From Perognathus longimembris pacificus (taxonomy: Eukaryota > Chordata > Mammalia > Rodentia > Heteromyidae): DNA of 64,000 nt. The translations under genes were made by a program, and so were the position numbers. A model generated the notes under the pieces. It searched no databases. It worked only from the letters and a program-made list of their open reading frames with translations, and had not been told where the DNA came from. The stretch's first letter is position 1; the number at the start of each line of letters is the position of its first letter. Below are positions 47,281-57,672 of the stretch, in pieces. Location of the stretch: positions 3,846,274-3,910,273 of the forward strand of contig NC_063161.1 of the NCBI RefSeq assembly GCF_023159225.1. Direction: 5' to 3'.

Positions 47281-47861
47281 TAGGCAGAGCTGAGCCTCAG
47301 CGGCAGGCCTGGGGTCATAACGCTGTTTGTGGGGGGCCCTGGCACGCGTCTCTGGGTCACCAGTTATCCCCCACGCCCCTTTAGTCCTGGCAGAAGCACA
47401 GGGACTGGAGCCGGGCCACCTTCTCGCAGAGCTGCGGGAAGGAGATCAGAGAGGCTGGGTGAGGGCAGAGGTCACACAGCACCGCGGAGGCCTCTGCGGG
47501 TGGCTGCCGGTGGGCTGGCGCTGTCCCCCGAGGGGCCTTGGCTGAGTGGCCGGGTCATCTCCGCTCCCCACGGGTGGAGCCAAGCGGCCCAGGCCAGAAC
47601 CGGCACCTCAGCCTGCCTGCCGGGCCTGGACAAGCCCCCAACGGCTTCAGAATGATGACGGGCCTTAGGGGCAAGAAGGACCCCTTCCCCCTCCCCTTGC
47701 CCTTCCCCATCCCCACGGCCCCTTCCCAGGCTCAGGAAGCTGAGCGAGGGCTCCGGCTTAGCGGTGCTCTGTGCCCCATGCTATCACTCAGATGCCTTCC
47801 CCGCCCCCGGAATCCTCCCAGCGTTCCTACAAGTCTCTTCCGTGCATTCTTTCCCTTCTTT

Positions 47862-48090
47862 GGGTGTGCCGGTCCTGGGGCTTGAACTCGGGACCCGGGC
47901 ACTGTCCCTCAGCGTTTTTGCTCAAGACGAAGCGCTCTACCCCTTGAGCCACGGATGCACGCACTCCGGCTCTCTGGTGGCCCGTGGTGTCATGGACGGT
48001 GCCGCCCGAGCTGGCTTTCGCACCGCCATGCTCAGATCTCCGCCTCCCGAGTAGCTGGGATTCCCGGCGTGAGCCACCGCCCCCCCCCCC
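47862..48090 (-). mobile_element. Dimeric B1/ID-like SINE
   Basis: Reverse copy with cctggggcttgaactcggga, cgctctaccccttgagccac and cgcctcccgagtagctggga. It ends near a C-run at 48080-48098. Confidence 0.9.
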
Positions 48091-48103
48091 CCCCCCCGCT
48101 TGC

Positions 48104-48216
48104 ATTTCCATGTATAGATAACGAGCCGAGACCCAGAGAGGCTCCGCGACCTGCCCCCCAGAGGGCCACGGCCGGGAAGTGGCAGAGCCGGGGTTGAACC
48201 TGGGTCTTCCTTCCCA
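48104..48216 (-). mobile_element. MIR fragment, well preserved
   Basis: Read on +, gagacccagagaggctccgc, gggaagtggcagagccgggg and ttgaacctgggtctt follow the reverse complement of MIR over about 110 bp. Confidence 0.65.
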
Positions 48217-49940
48217 CCCCGGCTGGGCCGGGCCCTATTCTCTGTGTGGATGGGGTGAGGAGCTGAGAGGAAGCCCCCCCACCCCGCCCTCCCCTGGCTC
48301 CGTGGGAGCGTGAGCTTCCGGCTGGCTTAGCCGGGGTGCCTGGAGCTGGTTACCCGGCCCCGCGGCCCGGGCCCCGTTCCAGGCCTCTTTGATTTCTCCT
48401 AATCTACACTGTTTGGCTTGGCTTCACGAGCGACCTTCGGGATGGCGGAACCTCGTGTTTTCCCCAAGGCCAGGAGCGAAGCCTGGAGCGGCAGATTCCC
48501 ATCCCCGCCGCCGCCACACCCGCCCCTTCCTCCCAGGCCACTCCCAAGCACCGCAGGCCAGGCCGAGGAGCCCTCTGTCCCAGAGCATCATGGGAATATC
48601 CTGGACATCACCTGGGAAGATGGAACCCAGCAGCCAGCGCCCCTCCCTGCCTTCCTCCCACCCCATCTTACAGGGACAGCAACACGATAAGCCTGAGGGC
48701 CCCCGGCCAGGCCCCGGGCAGCAGCCTTCCTCTGGGTAAGGGACTCTCTGAGCCTCGTCTTCTCACTGTTGAAGGGGAGTCCCCGTTTCTCTTTTGGGGA
48801 GCCTGTGACGTTACCTGGTGGAGGCCATATTAACTGCATAGGTTCAAGAGAGCCTCTACCTTGCTGGCCCCATCCTCACCCACTTGGGAATTCTCACAGC
48901 TCATCCCTCTGCCTCTTCTAGAAGCTTCTCTGAGGCCCAGTCAGGGTCTCTGCTTCCCTGAGCTGCTGGGTTTGTGCTCTGTGCTGTGTAAATTCCCGAG
49001 GCCCCTAAGGGCCTGGATGGGTCTCCTCCTGGGTCGCCCACCACACCCTGAGGGGGACCTGTGGGTTCGGGTTCAGTGGGCCGGCTGGGGGTGCAGAGGA
49101 GGGAGGCAGGAAGCTGCCACCCCCGGCTCCTGGGGACGCTGGGCCAGGTCCCCAGTCTGGCTGCCTCTGTAACGGGGCGCCATGTTTTGTTAATAAACGC
49201 CATGGACACGGGTCTCGTGCCTGTCCCCAGCTCTAATTAATTTCCACACACCCCGTGAGGCTGCCCTTCACACCGGCTCATGACCGTGAAGCCCTCTGGC
49301 TATGTAACCAGGGCCTCTCTTCCCGTCCCAGACCCTCCCCGGCGCCGTCCCTCCCCGGCCCACAGGTGGCGGGGGCTCCCAGGACGTCAGCGTGCCAGCG
49401 AGTCTCGGGTCGCGGGGCAGGCAGCCGGGGGCAGGGGCCCTGGGGGTGGCTGAGGTCCTCGAGGCCGGCCTGGCAGTGGCTGGTGTGTTGGGACACGCTG
49501 GGGAGCACAGTCACCCCAGGACGGGCCTCAGGCCCCGTCCCCTGCCTCCCAGAGAGCGGGGAGCCCCACGGCAGAGAGGCCACACCACGGGGTCCCAGGG
49601 CTGAGTGTCGCCGACAGCCCAGCTGGCCCCTTCCTACAGGGCGGGGCCCCCACGGCAGCTGTCACGGGGGGAGGGGCAGCCTGGGCCTAGGACGGCCCTG
49701 TGGCCCAGCCTGCTGTGTGCGGGGAGCTCAGGGCCCACCGTGGGGGCGGCTGCTGCGGCCCCTCCCGGCATCCGCCCGCAGCTGGGGAGAGGCTCAGAGC
49801 CGGAGTGGGGAACCGTCCATCGCCCCACACGCCGAGCCAGCTCCAGGGTGTCCCCCCCCCAAGCCCCACCTGCCCCTCCCCTCCCAGCAGGTGCCCTCGA
49901 GGCCCACCCTGCAGGCCCCCAACCACTCCCATCCTGCACC
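48217..49940. other. Gene-free stretch
   Basis: Unique sequence with a MIR-like piece at about 48735-48790 (gactctctgagcctcgtctt) and an AT-richer block at 49175-49250. No exon recognised. Confidence 0.4.
49175..49250. promoter_or_regulatory. Candidate conserved non-coding element
   Basis: Contains gttttgttaataaacgccat and agctctaattaatttccac. An AATAAA on + (in taataaacg) is present, but no + gene is recognised to use it. Confidence 0.28.
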
Positions 49941-50724
49941 CTGCCCCATGGCCTGAGGGTGGCAGTGTGGACCCTGCCCCGTGGCCCGAGGGTGGCAGTG
50001 TGGACCCTGCCCCGTGGCCCGAGGGTGGCAGCGTGGATCCTGCCCCGTGGCCCGAGGGTGGCAGCATGGGCCCTGCCCCGTGGCCCGAGGGTGGCAGTGT
50101 GGACCCTGCCCCGTGGCCCGAGGGTGGCAGTGTGGATCCTGCCCCGTGGCCCGAGGGTGGCAGTGTGGATCCTGCCCCGTGGCCCGAGGGTGGCATCATC
50201 GTGGGCCCTGCCCCGTGGCCCGAGGGTGGCAGCGTGGATCCTGCCCCGTGGCCCGAGGGTGGCAGCATGGGCCCTGCCCCGTGGCCCGAGGGTGGCAGCG
50301 TGGATCCTGCCCCGTGGCCCGAGGGTGGCAGCGTGGACCCTGCCCCGTGGCCCGAGGGTGGCAGTGTGGACCCTGCCCCGTGGCCCGAGGGTGGCATCAT
50401 CGTGGGCCCTGCCCCGTGGCCCGAGGGTGGCAGCGTGGATCCTGCCCCGTGGCCCGAGGGTGGCAGCATGGGCCCTGCCCCGTGGCCCGAGGGTGGCAGC
50501 GTGGATCCTGCCCCGTGGCCCGAGGGTGGCAGCGTGGACCCTGCCCCGTGGCCCGAGGGTGGCAGTGTGGATCCTGCCCCGTGGCCCGAGGGTGGCAGCG
50601 TGGATCCTGCCCCGTGGCCCGAGGGTGGCAGCGTGGATCCTGCCCCGTGGCCCGAGGGTGGCAGTGTGGACCCTGCCCCGTGGCCCGAGGGTGGCATCGT
50701 GGGCCCTGTCCCGTGGCCTGAGGC
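49941..50724. repeat. 33-bp minisatellite, 23 copies, with a 201-bp higher-order unit
   Basis: Unit gtggcccgagggtggcagtg plus tggaccctgcccc (33 bp, 11 codons). Variants fall in an order: type V-D, type M-G, three of type V-D, then a 36-bp type with an extra triplet (catcatcgtggg). This six-unit block (6 x 33 + 3 = 201 bp) occurs twice in full and begins a third time. BamHI-type GGATCC is in many units. Open frames on both strands are by-products. Confidence 0.95.
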
Positions 50725-51567
50725 AGGCTGGCTAGGAGAGGTCGAGAGAGCCAGACAGGGTGACCACGGTGACACGGGAAGCCACGTGCAGGGAGGGACA
50801 CGGGACTATCTCAAGGAAGTAAGAGTCAAAACTAGGGCTGGAGGTGTGACAAGGAGGGACAGCGCCCCCCGGGGTCTGGGCCCCGGGTTCCGTCGCCTTA
50901 CGGAGAGCGGGGAGGCGGGCGAGGCTCCAAGCCCTGTTCTCAGAGCTGCCTGAGCCTGAGCTTCCGCCAGTGGCTCCGGCAGGGGTGGGGGGTCGGGGGC
51001 CGAGCTCCCCCAGAGCGCGGCGTCCCCACCAACGCCTCTGCTCTGGCAGCAAAAGCCCTGAGCACCCCAAGGCCACAGGCTGAGCCCGGGGCGCCAGAGC
51101 CAGCGGCGGCCACGCTGGGTTAATGGACTGCGAATGAGGACAGCCCTCGCTGGCAAGAGCTGGGCTGGCGGGGGGGGGGGCGGAGCCCAGAGAGCAGCCA
51201 GGAACATCCGGGGACTGCGCGACCCAGTTAGAGCTGGGCCCAGGAGGGCTGGCTGCAGGAGACAGATGGGCTGGGCCCAGGGGGACCACCCAGCACCCCG
51301 CACCTCCCGAGCTGAGCCGGGCAGAGCGTCCACGGCCCTCCACGGGGAGAGCACAGCCTTGTCCGCTGTGCTGACGCCAGGGCCGGGACACGGACCTGGC
51401 CCAGGGCCTGTGGGGAGACCCACGAGGGACCCACGAAGCAGCTGCTCCTTGCTGCTGTCCCTTGGGATATCGGGAGCTGTTCGAGGTACCCCGAAGCCAA
51501 ATGCGAGAGACAGGGCCAGCCCTGGACCGGCCTCAGCCTCCGGGGCTCTCAGAGCCTGGCATGGGAA
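50725..51567. other. Unique GC-rich stretch
   Basis: No repeat or exon recognised. Confidence 0.35.
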
Positions 51568-51800
51568 CCACACGGAAGGACACAAAGCTCTCCAGAGTCA
51601 CCCCAACGGACACTGAACTCTCCAGAACCGCGATGGAGTTCGCAGAACTCTCCAGAACCACGTTGAAGTTCGCAGAACTCTCCAGAACCACGCTGAAGTT
51701 CACAGAACTCTCCAGAATCACACTGAAGGACACAGAACTCCCGAAGGACACGCAACTCTCCGGAATCATGTTGAAGTTCACAGAATTCTCCAGAACCACA
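51568..51800. repeat. 30-bp minisatellite (AGAACTCTCCAGAAC type)
   Basis: About seven diverged units of cagaactctccagaaccacg plus ctgaagttca. Less GC-rich than the other arrays and clearly older. Confidence 0.88.
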
Positions 51801-52787
51801 AGTCCTCCCTCTAGGGAAGCGGCCCGCTCCGTAGCTGCACAAGCCTGGCGGAAAGCAGCTGCCGGGAGCCCGGGTGTCTCGGAACTTGCAGCAGCATGAT
51901 GGTTATGGGGGGAGAAACCGGAGGTGAGCGGTGACCACAGGCCGGTCACAGCCTCAGGTGGACCCTGAGGGCCACGGAGGGGCCAGTGTATTTGTGAAGA
52001 GAGTGCCAGGGCGGAGGGGGACGGGAGAGGGGAGACTGAGCGGCAGAGCTGATGGGGGGAGCGCAGATGACCAGGCCCAGGGGAGGGCGCTCCCCTGGAA
52101 AATAAGCAAGAAGGACGAGCTCCGCCTCAAGCCACGGAGACAACAGACGGTCCACCCAGACACAGGAAACCCAGTCGGAAGACCCAACGCGCGACGTCAC
52201 GCCCAGAGAGGCGAGGGGCGGGCGAATCAGGCAGACGCAAGGCCAGCAAAGAAAAGCTGCAAGGATTTGAACACCATCACATCCACGTCGAAGAAGCACC
52301 GGGAGCAGCCCATCCACGCCTGGGCACATCCGCCCAAACTTCAGAACACTAAAGACCAAGAGACGCCGGCTCGTGTGTGTTCACTCACACGCTCACACGC
52401 ACGTGCGGACACACGTGCCCAGGAGTTTGCCACAGTACGACGGGCAGGGGACTTCCCACCAGGCAGGATGGGAGCTGAGGGTCTATGGAAAGCATCCTTA
52501 CGCCCGCGTCTGTTCATTGGCCTGATGTCATGCCCCGAGGTCCGCGCATCACCCAGGCCCCTGCACCTGTACGATCGTGTGTCAGTTAAACACCCGAAAC
52601 ACTTTAAGCCGGGAAGTGAAAAATAGCCGCCGACCTAGAGGTCTATATTATCGGAGGGGGGAAAAATCTTCACAAAGAAAAGGAAAACGGGACTATTTGT
52701 AGACAAGAAAGACTCAACCGTGTGCTCGCGGTAGAACCTACAGGAAGGAAAAGGCGTCCCCAGTGAGAACCACGGGCGTGCGGGGGT
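51801..52787. other. Unique stretch
   Basis: Moderate GC with a short CA-like patch near 52370-52420. No exon, SINE or array recognised. Confidence 0.35.
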
Positions 52788-52832
52788 GAGGAGGCGGAGG
52801 AGGCGGAGGAGGCGGAGGAGGCGGAGGAGGCG
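52788..52832. repeat. (GGAGGAGGC)n short array
   Basis: Five 9-bp units of gaggaggcg, beside the SINE that follows. Confidence 0.92.
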
Positions 52833-52844
52833 TTCCCACCTCTA

Positions 52845-53065
52845 ACTCCGTGGGCACAGTCCATGTGTCCCTGAGCTCTTCGGCTCCAGGCTGGCGCTCT
52901 ACCACTTGAGCCACCGCGCCGCTTCTGGTGTTCTGGTGGTGAATTGGAGATGAGAGTCTCAAGGACTTTCCTGCCCGGGCTGGCTTTGAACCCAGATCCT
53001 CGTTTCTCAGCCTCCTGAGCAGCTCGGAGGACAGGCGGAGCTGCCTGCCGGCGCCTGGCCTCCTC
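52845..53065 (-). mobile_element. Dimeric B1/ID-like SINE, well preserved
   Basis: Reverse copy: ggcgctctaccacttgagcc, accgcgccgcttctggtg, ggtgaattggagatgagagt, gctggctttgaacccagatc and ccggcgcctggcc. Confidence 0.9.
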
Positions 53066-54065
53066 CCACACTTTTTTTTTATCAGCCCTGATGAGCTGTG
53101 GAAAGCCCTTCACGGTGCCAGGCCTGTCCATGCGTATAGTGAACCTTGGTGGGACCCCTCCCTCCCCGTCCTCACCCCCTCCCTCACCTCCCCCCTCCCC
53201 TCCCCATCTCCAGCGGCTTCACCTTGCCCCTTCCACGCCTGTACAGCGAGGACGGTGGCCACGTTCTCCCTCCCTCCCCCTCTCCCCTCCTCCCCCTCTC
53301 CCACCAGCGTGTGCCCGACAGGCCCGGACCTCCACTCCTGCCACTCACGTTATGGGGGTGCTAAGTGCTCAACGCAGTCCCCGCCCACCCCCCCCCCCCG
53401 GGCAGGGCACACACGCACTCGGGTTTAGATCAGCGTCGCCTCGGCTTGCTCTCCCCTCAGACCGATTTCAATCAGACGACAGTAAACGAAAGGCACGGAC
53501 CACTCGCAGAGAGGCTGAAGAACGTGTAGCTCACAAACCGGTGGACTGGACAAACGAGAAAAGTAAAACCCCATGGACGACCCCGTAGCGCCCGGACGGG
53601 GCGGGGCGGAAGGCAGGAGAGGCCGCCACCAGCTGCTTTCAGCAACGGCAGCAGGTCAGGAACAGGAGGGAGAAGCTAAAGACCCACGGAAGGCCCACGT
53701 CTAAACACGCGAAACCCTTTGCGCGAAGACCACGAGAGAACACGTCTTTCCCCATCCCCGCGGCGGCATTGGGTAAGACTGGACGCGCACTTACGGTGTG
53801 GTCAGTGTTTAGCAATCCAGGCATAGAAGACACACTCTTGACCTGGCAGTAGTGAGCACCGTTTGTGATGGTGAGCGGTGGGCTGGACAGCTGTCTGCCC
53901 CTGAGACCAGACAAGCTAGTCTTCATGTCTGCTCAACATGAAGGCATCCGTCCATACGGGAAACGGCGAGGAAAAGAGAAAGTCTAAGACCAGGGAGAAA
54001 GCAATACGAGCCCAGGTGTGTGTAGATCACAGCATCGGCTCTCACACGTGATCCTAAAGGAACGT
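53066..54065. other. Unique stretch
   Basis: C/T-rich at 53150-53310, then lower GC from 53450 to 54060. No exon or repeat recognised. Confidence 0.35.
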
Positions 54066-54260
54066 CTGGCCAGGAGCAGTGGCTCCTACCTGTAATCCCA
54101 GCTACTCAGCGGGCAGAGACCAGGAGGCTCATCCCTTGAGGCCAGCCCGGGCATAGAAAAGTCGGCCAGACCTCCCTCTCAGAAGACGGGCCGGGCCTAG
54201 GGTGTGCCTGTCACATCCCAGCCACCTCAGAGTGGAAATAGGAGGGTCGCCAAGCGGGTC
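54066..54260 (+). mobile_element. 7SL/B1-type SINE, possibly tandem
   Basis: Starts ggccaggagcagtggctcct, then acctgtaatcccagctactc and cttgaggccagcccgggc. A second similar body (gggcctagggtgtgcctgtc, atcccagccacctcagag) follows, so two monomers appear joined. Distinct from the B1/ID dimer seen elsewhere. Confidence 0.65.
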
Positions 54261-54310
54261 GGCGGCGTGGGCATAAACACGAAGCTGCTGCCTTAAAAAT
54301 AACCCCAAAA

Positions 54311-54375
54311 CGGGCTGGAGGCGTGGCTCAGGGGGTAGAGGGCCTGCCTAGCGAGGGAAGGGCAAGACCCAGATG
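54311..54375 (+). mobile_element. ID-like SINE
   Basis: Reads acgggctggaggcgtggctc, aggggg tagagggcctgcct and gcaagaccc. The A-rich tail is followed by a (GAGAGG)n run. Confidence 0.75.
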
Positions 54376-54433
54376 AGAGAGAGGGAGAGGGAGGGAGAGG
54401 GAGAGGGAGGGGGAGGGGGAGGGGGAGGGAGAG
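54376..54433. repeat. (GGGAGA)n purine repeat
   Basis: Purine repeat at the tail position of the ID-like SINE. Confidence 0.92.
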
Positions 54434-54449
54434 ACACCGAGAGAGAGGC

Positions 54450-54722
54450 CTGTGGGTGGGGCGGGGCTGTGGGGCGGGGCTGTGGGGTATGATAGGGCCT
54501 GTGGGCGGGGCGGTGGGTGGGGCCTGTGAGTGGGTGGGGCGGTGGGTGTGGCCTGTGGGTGGGTGGGGCTGTGGGGTATGATAGGGCCTGTGGGCGGGGC
54601 CTGTGAGTGGGCGGGGCGGTGGGCGCGGCCTGTGGGTGGGGCTGTGGGGTATGATAGGGCCTGTGGGCGGGGCTGTGGGCGGGGCCTGTGGGTGGGCGGG
54701 GCCGTGGGCGGGGCCCGGGGCT
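54450..54722. repeat. GC-rich minisatellite (GGGCCTGTGGGCGGGGC type)
   Basis: Modules of gggcctgtgggcggggc, ggctgtggggtatgatag and ggtgggtgg in imperfect tandem. The phrase ggggtatgataggg occurs three times, marking a larger unit. Confidence 0.9.
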
Positions 54723-55239
54723 GCCCGCACACGGCAGGAATGGTCACCGGAGCTCCTGGGCCCAGCTGGGCCCACCCTGGATGAGGTGCAGTGAATCTCA
54801 TCCTCCGCCCATCGGGCCGGCTCAGCTCTCCTCCCGCCAGCCGTGTCCCCCTCCGCGTTCCTGCCAGGGGCACGCCGCCAGGAGCGAGCTAGAAAGAAAA
54901 CCACCTGCTGCTGCGCAGCGCAGGGCAGGCCCCACGCCAGAGCGCCCCGCTGAGTCTGACCGCCCCCCCCCCCCCCCCCCCGCCCCGCCAGGCCTCAGTT
55001 TCCACTCGGAGGCAGTGCCGGCCGCCCTTCAGCTCCCAACCCCAACCAGGAGGTCCCCTCCCCTCCCCACCCGAGCGGCCCCGTGAGTGCCTGGGTTGTT
55101 CCTGTTTGCCACGCCCGGGCAGGGGCGGGTGGAGGTCACAGGCCCAGAGGGGCAGGTGGGCCGGGCCGGGCCGCTCCCCCCCCACACCCCCCAGGCTCGG
55201 CACAGGGCTGGGGTGGGAGCGGGAAGAGCCTCCGCTCCA

Positions 55240-55370
55240 TCCTCCATCCTCCCGTCAGGATCCTGATCTCAATTACCATTCCTGGACCGCAGGGCGGCTT
55301 TATGGAGTGGAAAAAATCCATTAAGGTTTTTAAAGCAAAGCTCAGGACATAATCGCCTCATTGTCGGGCG
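55240..55370. promoter_or_regulatory. Candidate conserved non-coding element
   Basis: AT-richer block with gatctcaattaccattcctg, tggagtggaaaaaatccat, taaggtttttaaagcaaag and acataatcgcctcattg. CATTCC (TEAD-like), TTTAAAGCAAAG and TAATCG words. No repeat features. Confidence 0.38.
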
Positions 55371-56524
55371 CCCCGGTGAGTCCCCCCGCCCCCCTCTGCC
55401 GGCGCTCAGGTGTGGGCCGGGCCTCGGGGCGGCTGAGCCAGCCACTCCCCGCCCAGGCAGCACCCCAGGGGGCTGCGGGGGGCCCTGGGCGCCCCAGTGG
55501 CTCACAGGACTTTCCCACTGCTCTTTCTGGAGCTTTGGGAGCGACCTGCCCTGGCCTCCCGGGGCTGGCCCAGCCCTGGCAGAGCAGCCTCTGGGGGTGC
55601 AGACGGCCTCTTCCAGGAAGCCCTCCCAGATTCCCTACAGCAGCTCGGGTCTCCCCAGCACATGGAGCCGTCCACGGGGCTGACGCCCAGTACCCCACTC
55701 CTGTGGACAGGGCCTGAGACTGAGGTGCAGCACTCAGAGGACACCCCCAGCTCTGCCTCCTCCAGGAGTCCCCCCCCCCCAAGCCACAGAGCCCCGAGGC
55801 CCCGCTCCTGTTCAGCTCGCCTCCCTTTGTTCCTTGGGAACCCGCTCCAGCCCCGGGCACTAAGCTGCCAATTGCCTGGGGCAGAGGAAAGGCAGGACCC
55901 AACTGCCCGGGAGGCCCGGAGGCCCTGGGGAGCCAGCGGGGAACCGGGAATCCCTGCAGTTAATGGGAGGGAGCCTCCCCGGGTTGACAGGCAGCCCAGG
56001 GACTGGTTTCTGCCAGAACCCTGGAGGGGCCATTCACCACCTGTGGCCGAGGAGAAACTGGGGGGGGGGGGGGAGGGAACGACACCTGTGACAGGGTAAA
56101 GCACCCACGTGGGACTTCTTTTGGAAACTGAGGCAGGAGGTAAGTGTTTAGGTGCACGGGAAGGGAAGGAGGGAAGCCATGGGACCCGGTGTCTTGTCCA
56201 GGAGGGCTGGATCACGCGTGGCCAGGGGCTGGAAGGTCCCCAGGGCCCTCGGCTAGGGTTCGCATCCTCGGAGAGCTGGGAAACGCCAGAAAGGCCTCAG
56301 CCGGATGGATGGGTCTGTGTTACCCCCAGCGCAGACATCTAGCCGGCGGGCCGTGAGGGGCCCCCCGGTCCCCCCTGCCCCGTCTCTGTCCCCACGGGAC
56401 GAAGCCACCTCGGGAGCCAACCCTCCCCCCCCGCCCCCCGCACTGGTGGAGAATGTTCCTGATGCAAAACAGCTTTCCAAGGAGAAACGGAGGGCAGCCG
56501 TCCCTGCCTCTGCCGGGGGAGCTG

Positions 56525-56650
56525 CCAAGCACCTAACGATTTCCATTAATGCCATCTTCAAACTTGATTATAATTGCTCTCCAGCCGGCCTTCTGGGGAG
56601 GCGGATTGCGAGCGGACGCACGCGTTCATCAAGCCCACCGAACGCCTGGG
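56525..56650. promoter_or_regulatory. Candidate conserved non-coding element
   Basis: Block with acgatttccattaatgcc, atcttcaaacttgattata and attgctctccagccgg. ATTAAT and GATTATAATTG homeobox-type words. Confidence 0.38.
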
Positions 56651-56675
56651 AACGCCGGAGGCCCGCACTCGGCCC

Positions 56676-56746
56676 GGGGGGGGGGGGGGGGGGGGGGGGA
56701 TGGCGAGGCGGGGCGGGGGCGGGGGCGGGGGCGGGGGCGGGGGGGG
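56676..56746. repeat. G-run plus (GGGGGC)n
   Basis: A run of over 20 G followed by five gggggc hexamers; strong G-quadruplex-type sequence and a probable assembly trouble spot. Confidence 0.95.
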
Positions 56747-56859
56747 CCCAGCGGCCCCCAGCGTTCATGCGTATGCTGACAGGAACGCCGTCCCTCGGTC
56801 CCGCCCCGGCTTGTGGCACGTGGGGAGCACTGTGTGCATTGGGGGTGAGCAAGAGCCCA

Positions 56860-56930
56860 GGCTCCGAGAGGTCCCGCGGCTTCCTGAAGGTCACGGGGCA
56901 CTGCAGACGTCAGGGGCGGAGCCCAAGCGC
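56860..56930 (-). mobile_element. Possible MIR fragment
   Basis: Read on +, ctgaaggtcacggggcac and gtcaggggcggagcccaagc resemble the reverse complement of the MIR middle. Confidence 0.35.
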
Positions 56931-57483
56931 GGTGACCCCCGGGTGGAGGAGACTTGGACTCCGCCCTGAGCGGCAATGTCACTCCAGGCTCTGTGGGACC
57001 CAGTGGGATGACCTTGTTCTTTCTTGTGGTGTCTCTCCTTGGGGTCCCGCCCCCCCCCCCCCGGGCTCCGGCCACACCTAGTCTGGCTGTGGGGACCCAG
57101 GGCGTTGCCCCAGACCCTGTCCTGGAGGACCGAGAGGGCGGAGGTGCCGGCCTGGACGTAGAAACAGGTGCCGCCGGCGCGGGGAGCTCGAGGCCGCATC
57201 GGCCCCTGTGAGCACTGTGCGGGGAGTCCAGGCCCCCCGGCCATGGCTGATGAGGCCAAGGAGAAGCCGTTCAGGAGAACCCAGAGCGGACGCTGGCTGC
57301 CGGGGGCCCCGACCCACCGGCTCTGCCCGCGGCTGCCCCGGCCCACGAGGCTGGCACCGGAGAGTCTCGAGAGCGCGGAGAGTTCTGGAATGACTGAGGA
57401 CGTCCCACGCTTGGGCTCACCCGCCCGGTGCCCACCGCGGGGTGCGGGGCCTCTCGGGGCGTGTGTGCGCGCGCGTGTGTGCG

Positions 57484-57672
57484 TGTGTGCACTAGCGTGT
57501 GAACTCAGCGCCTCAGCTTCTTTTGCTCACGCGTGGCGCTCCACCGCTTGAGACGCGGCCCCGCTTCGCCGGCGTTTTGTGGGTGCGTTGGAGGGGAGGG
57601 TCTCGCAGGCCCCGACCCTCAGACCCCAGGCTGCTGAGCAGCCAGGATTACAGGGGTGAGCCACGGCTCCCT
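57484..57672 (-). mobile_element. Dimeric SINE, diverged
   Basis: Reverse copy recognisable by gcgctccaccgcttgagacg, tttgtgggtgcgttggag, ctgctgagcagccaggatta and caggggtgagccacgg. A (GT/GC)n run at 57456-57500 adjoins its tail end. Confidence 0.72.

Larger units (their letters stand above)
45771..47861. other. Gene-free stretch with two AT-richer islands
   Basis: Unique sequence. Candidate elements lie at 46100-46230 and 47205-47280. No exon recognised. Confidence 0.4.
54723..57483. other. Gene-free stretch with two AT-richer islands and a G4-type run
   Basis: Unique sequence apart from an L2-like phrase at about 55605-55640 (cttccaggaagccctcccag), a MIR-like relic at 56860-56930 on -, and the listed elements. 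No exon recognised. Confidence 0.4.

Noticed and set aside
49605..50953. 33-bp direct repeats considered as a CRISPR-like array
   Set aside because: Units are contiguous with no unique spacers, and the DNA is mammalian.
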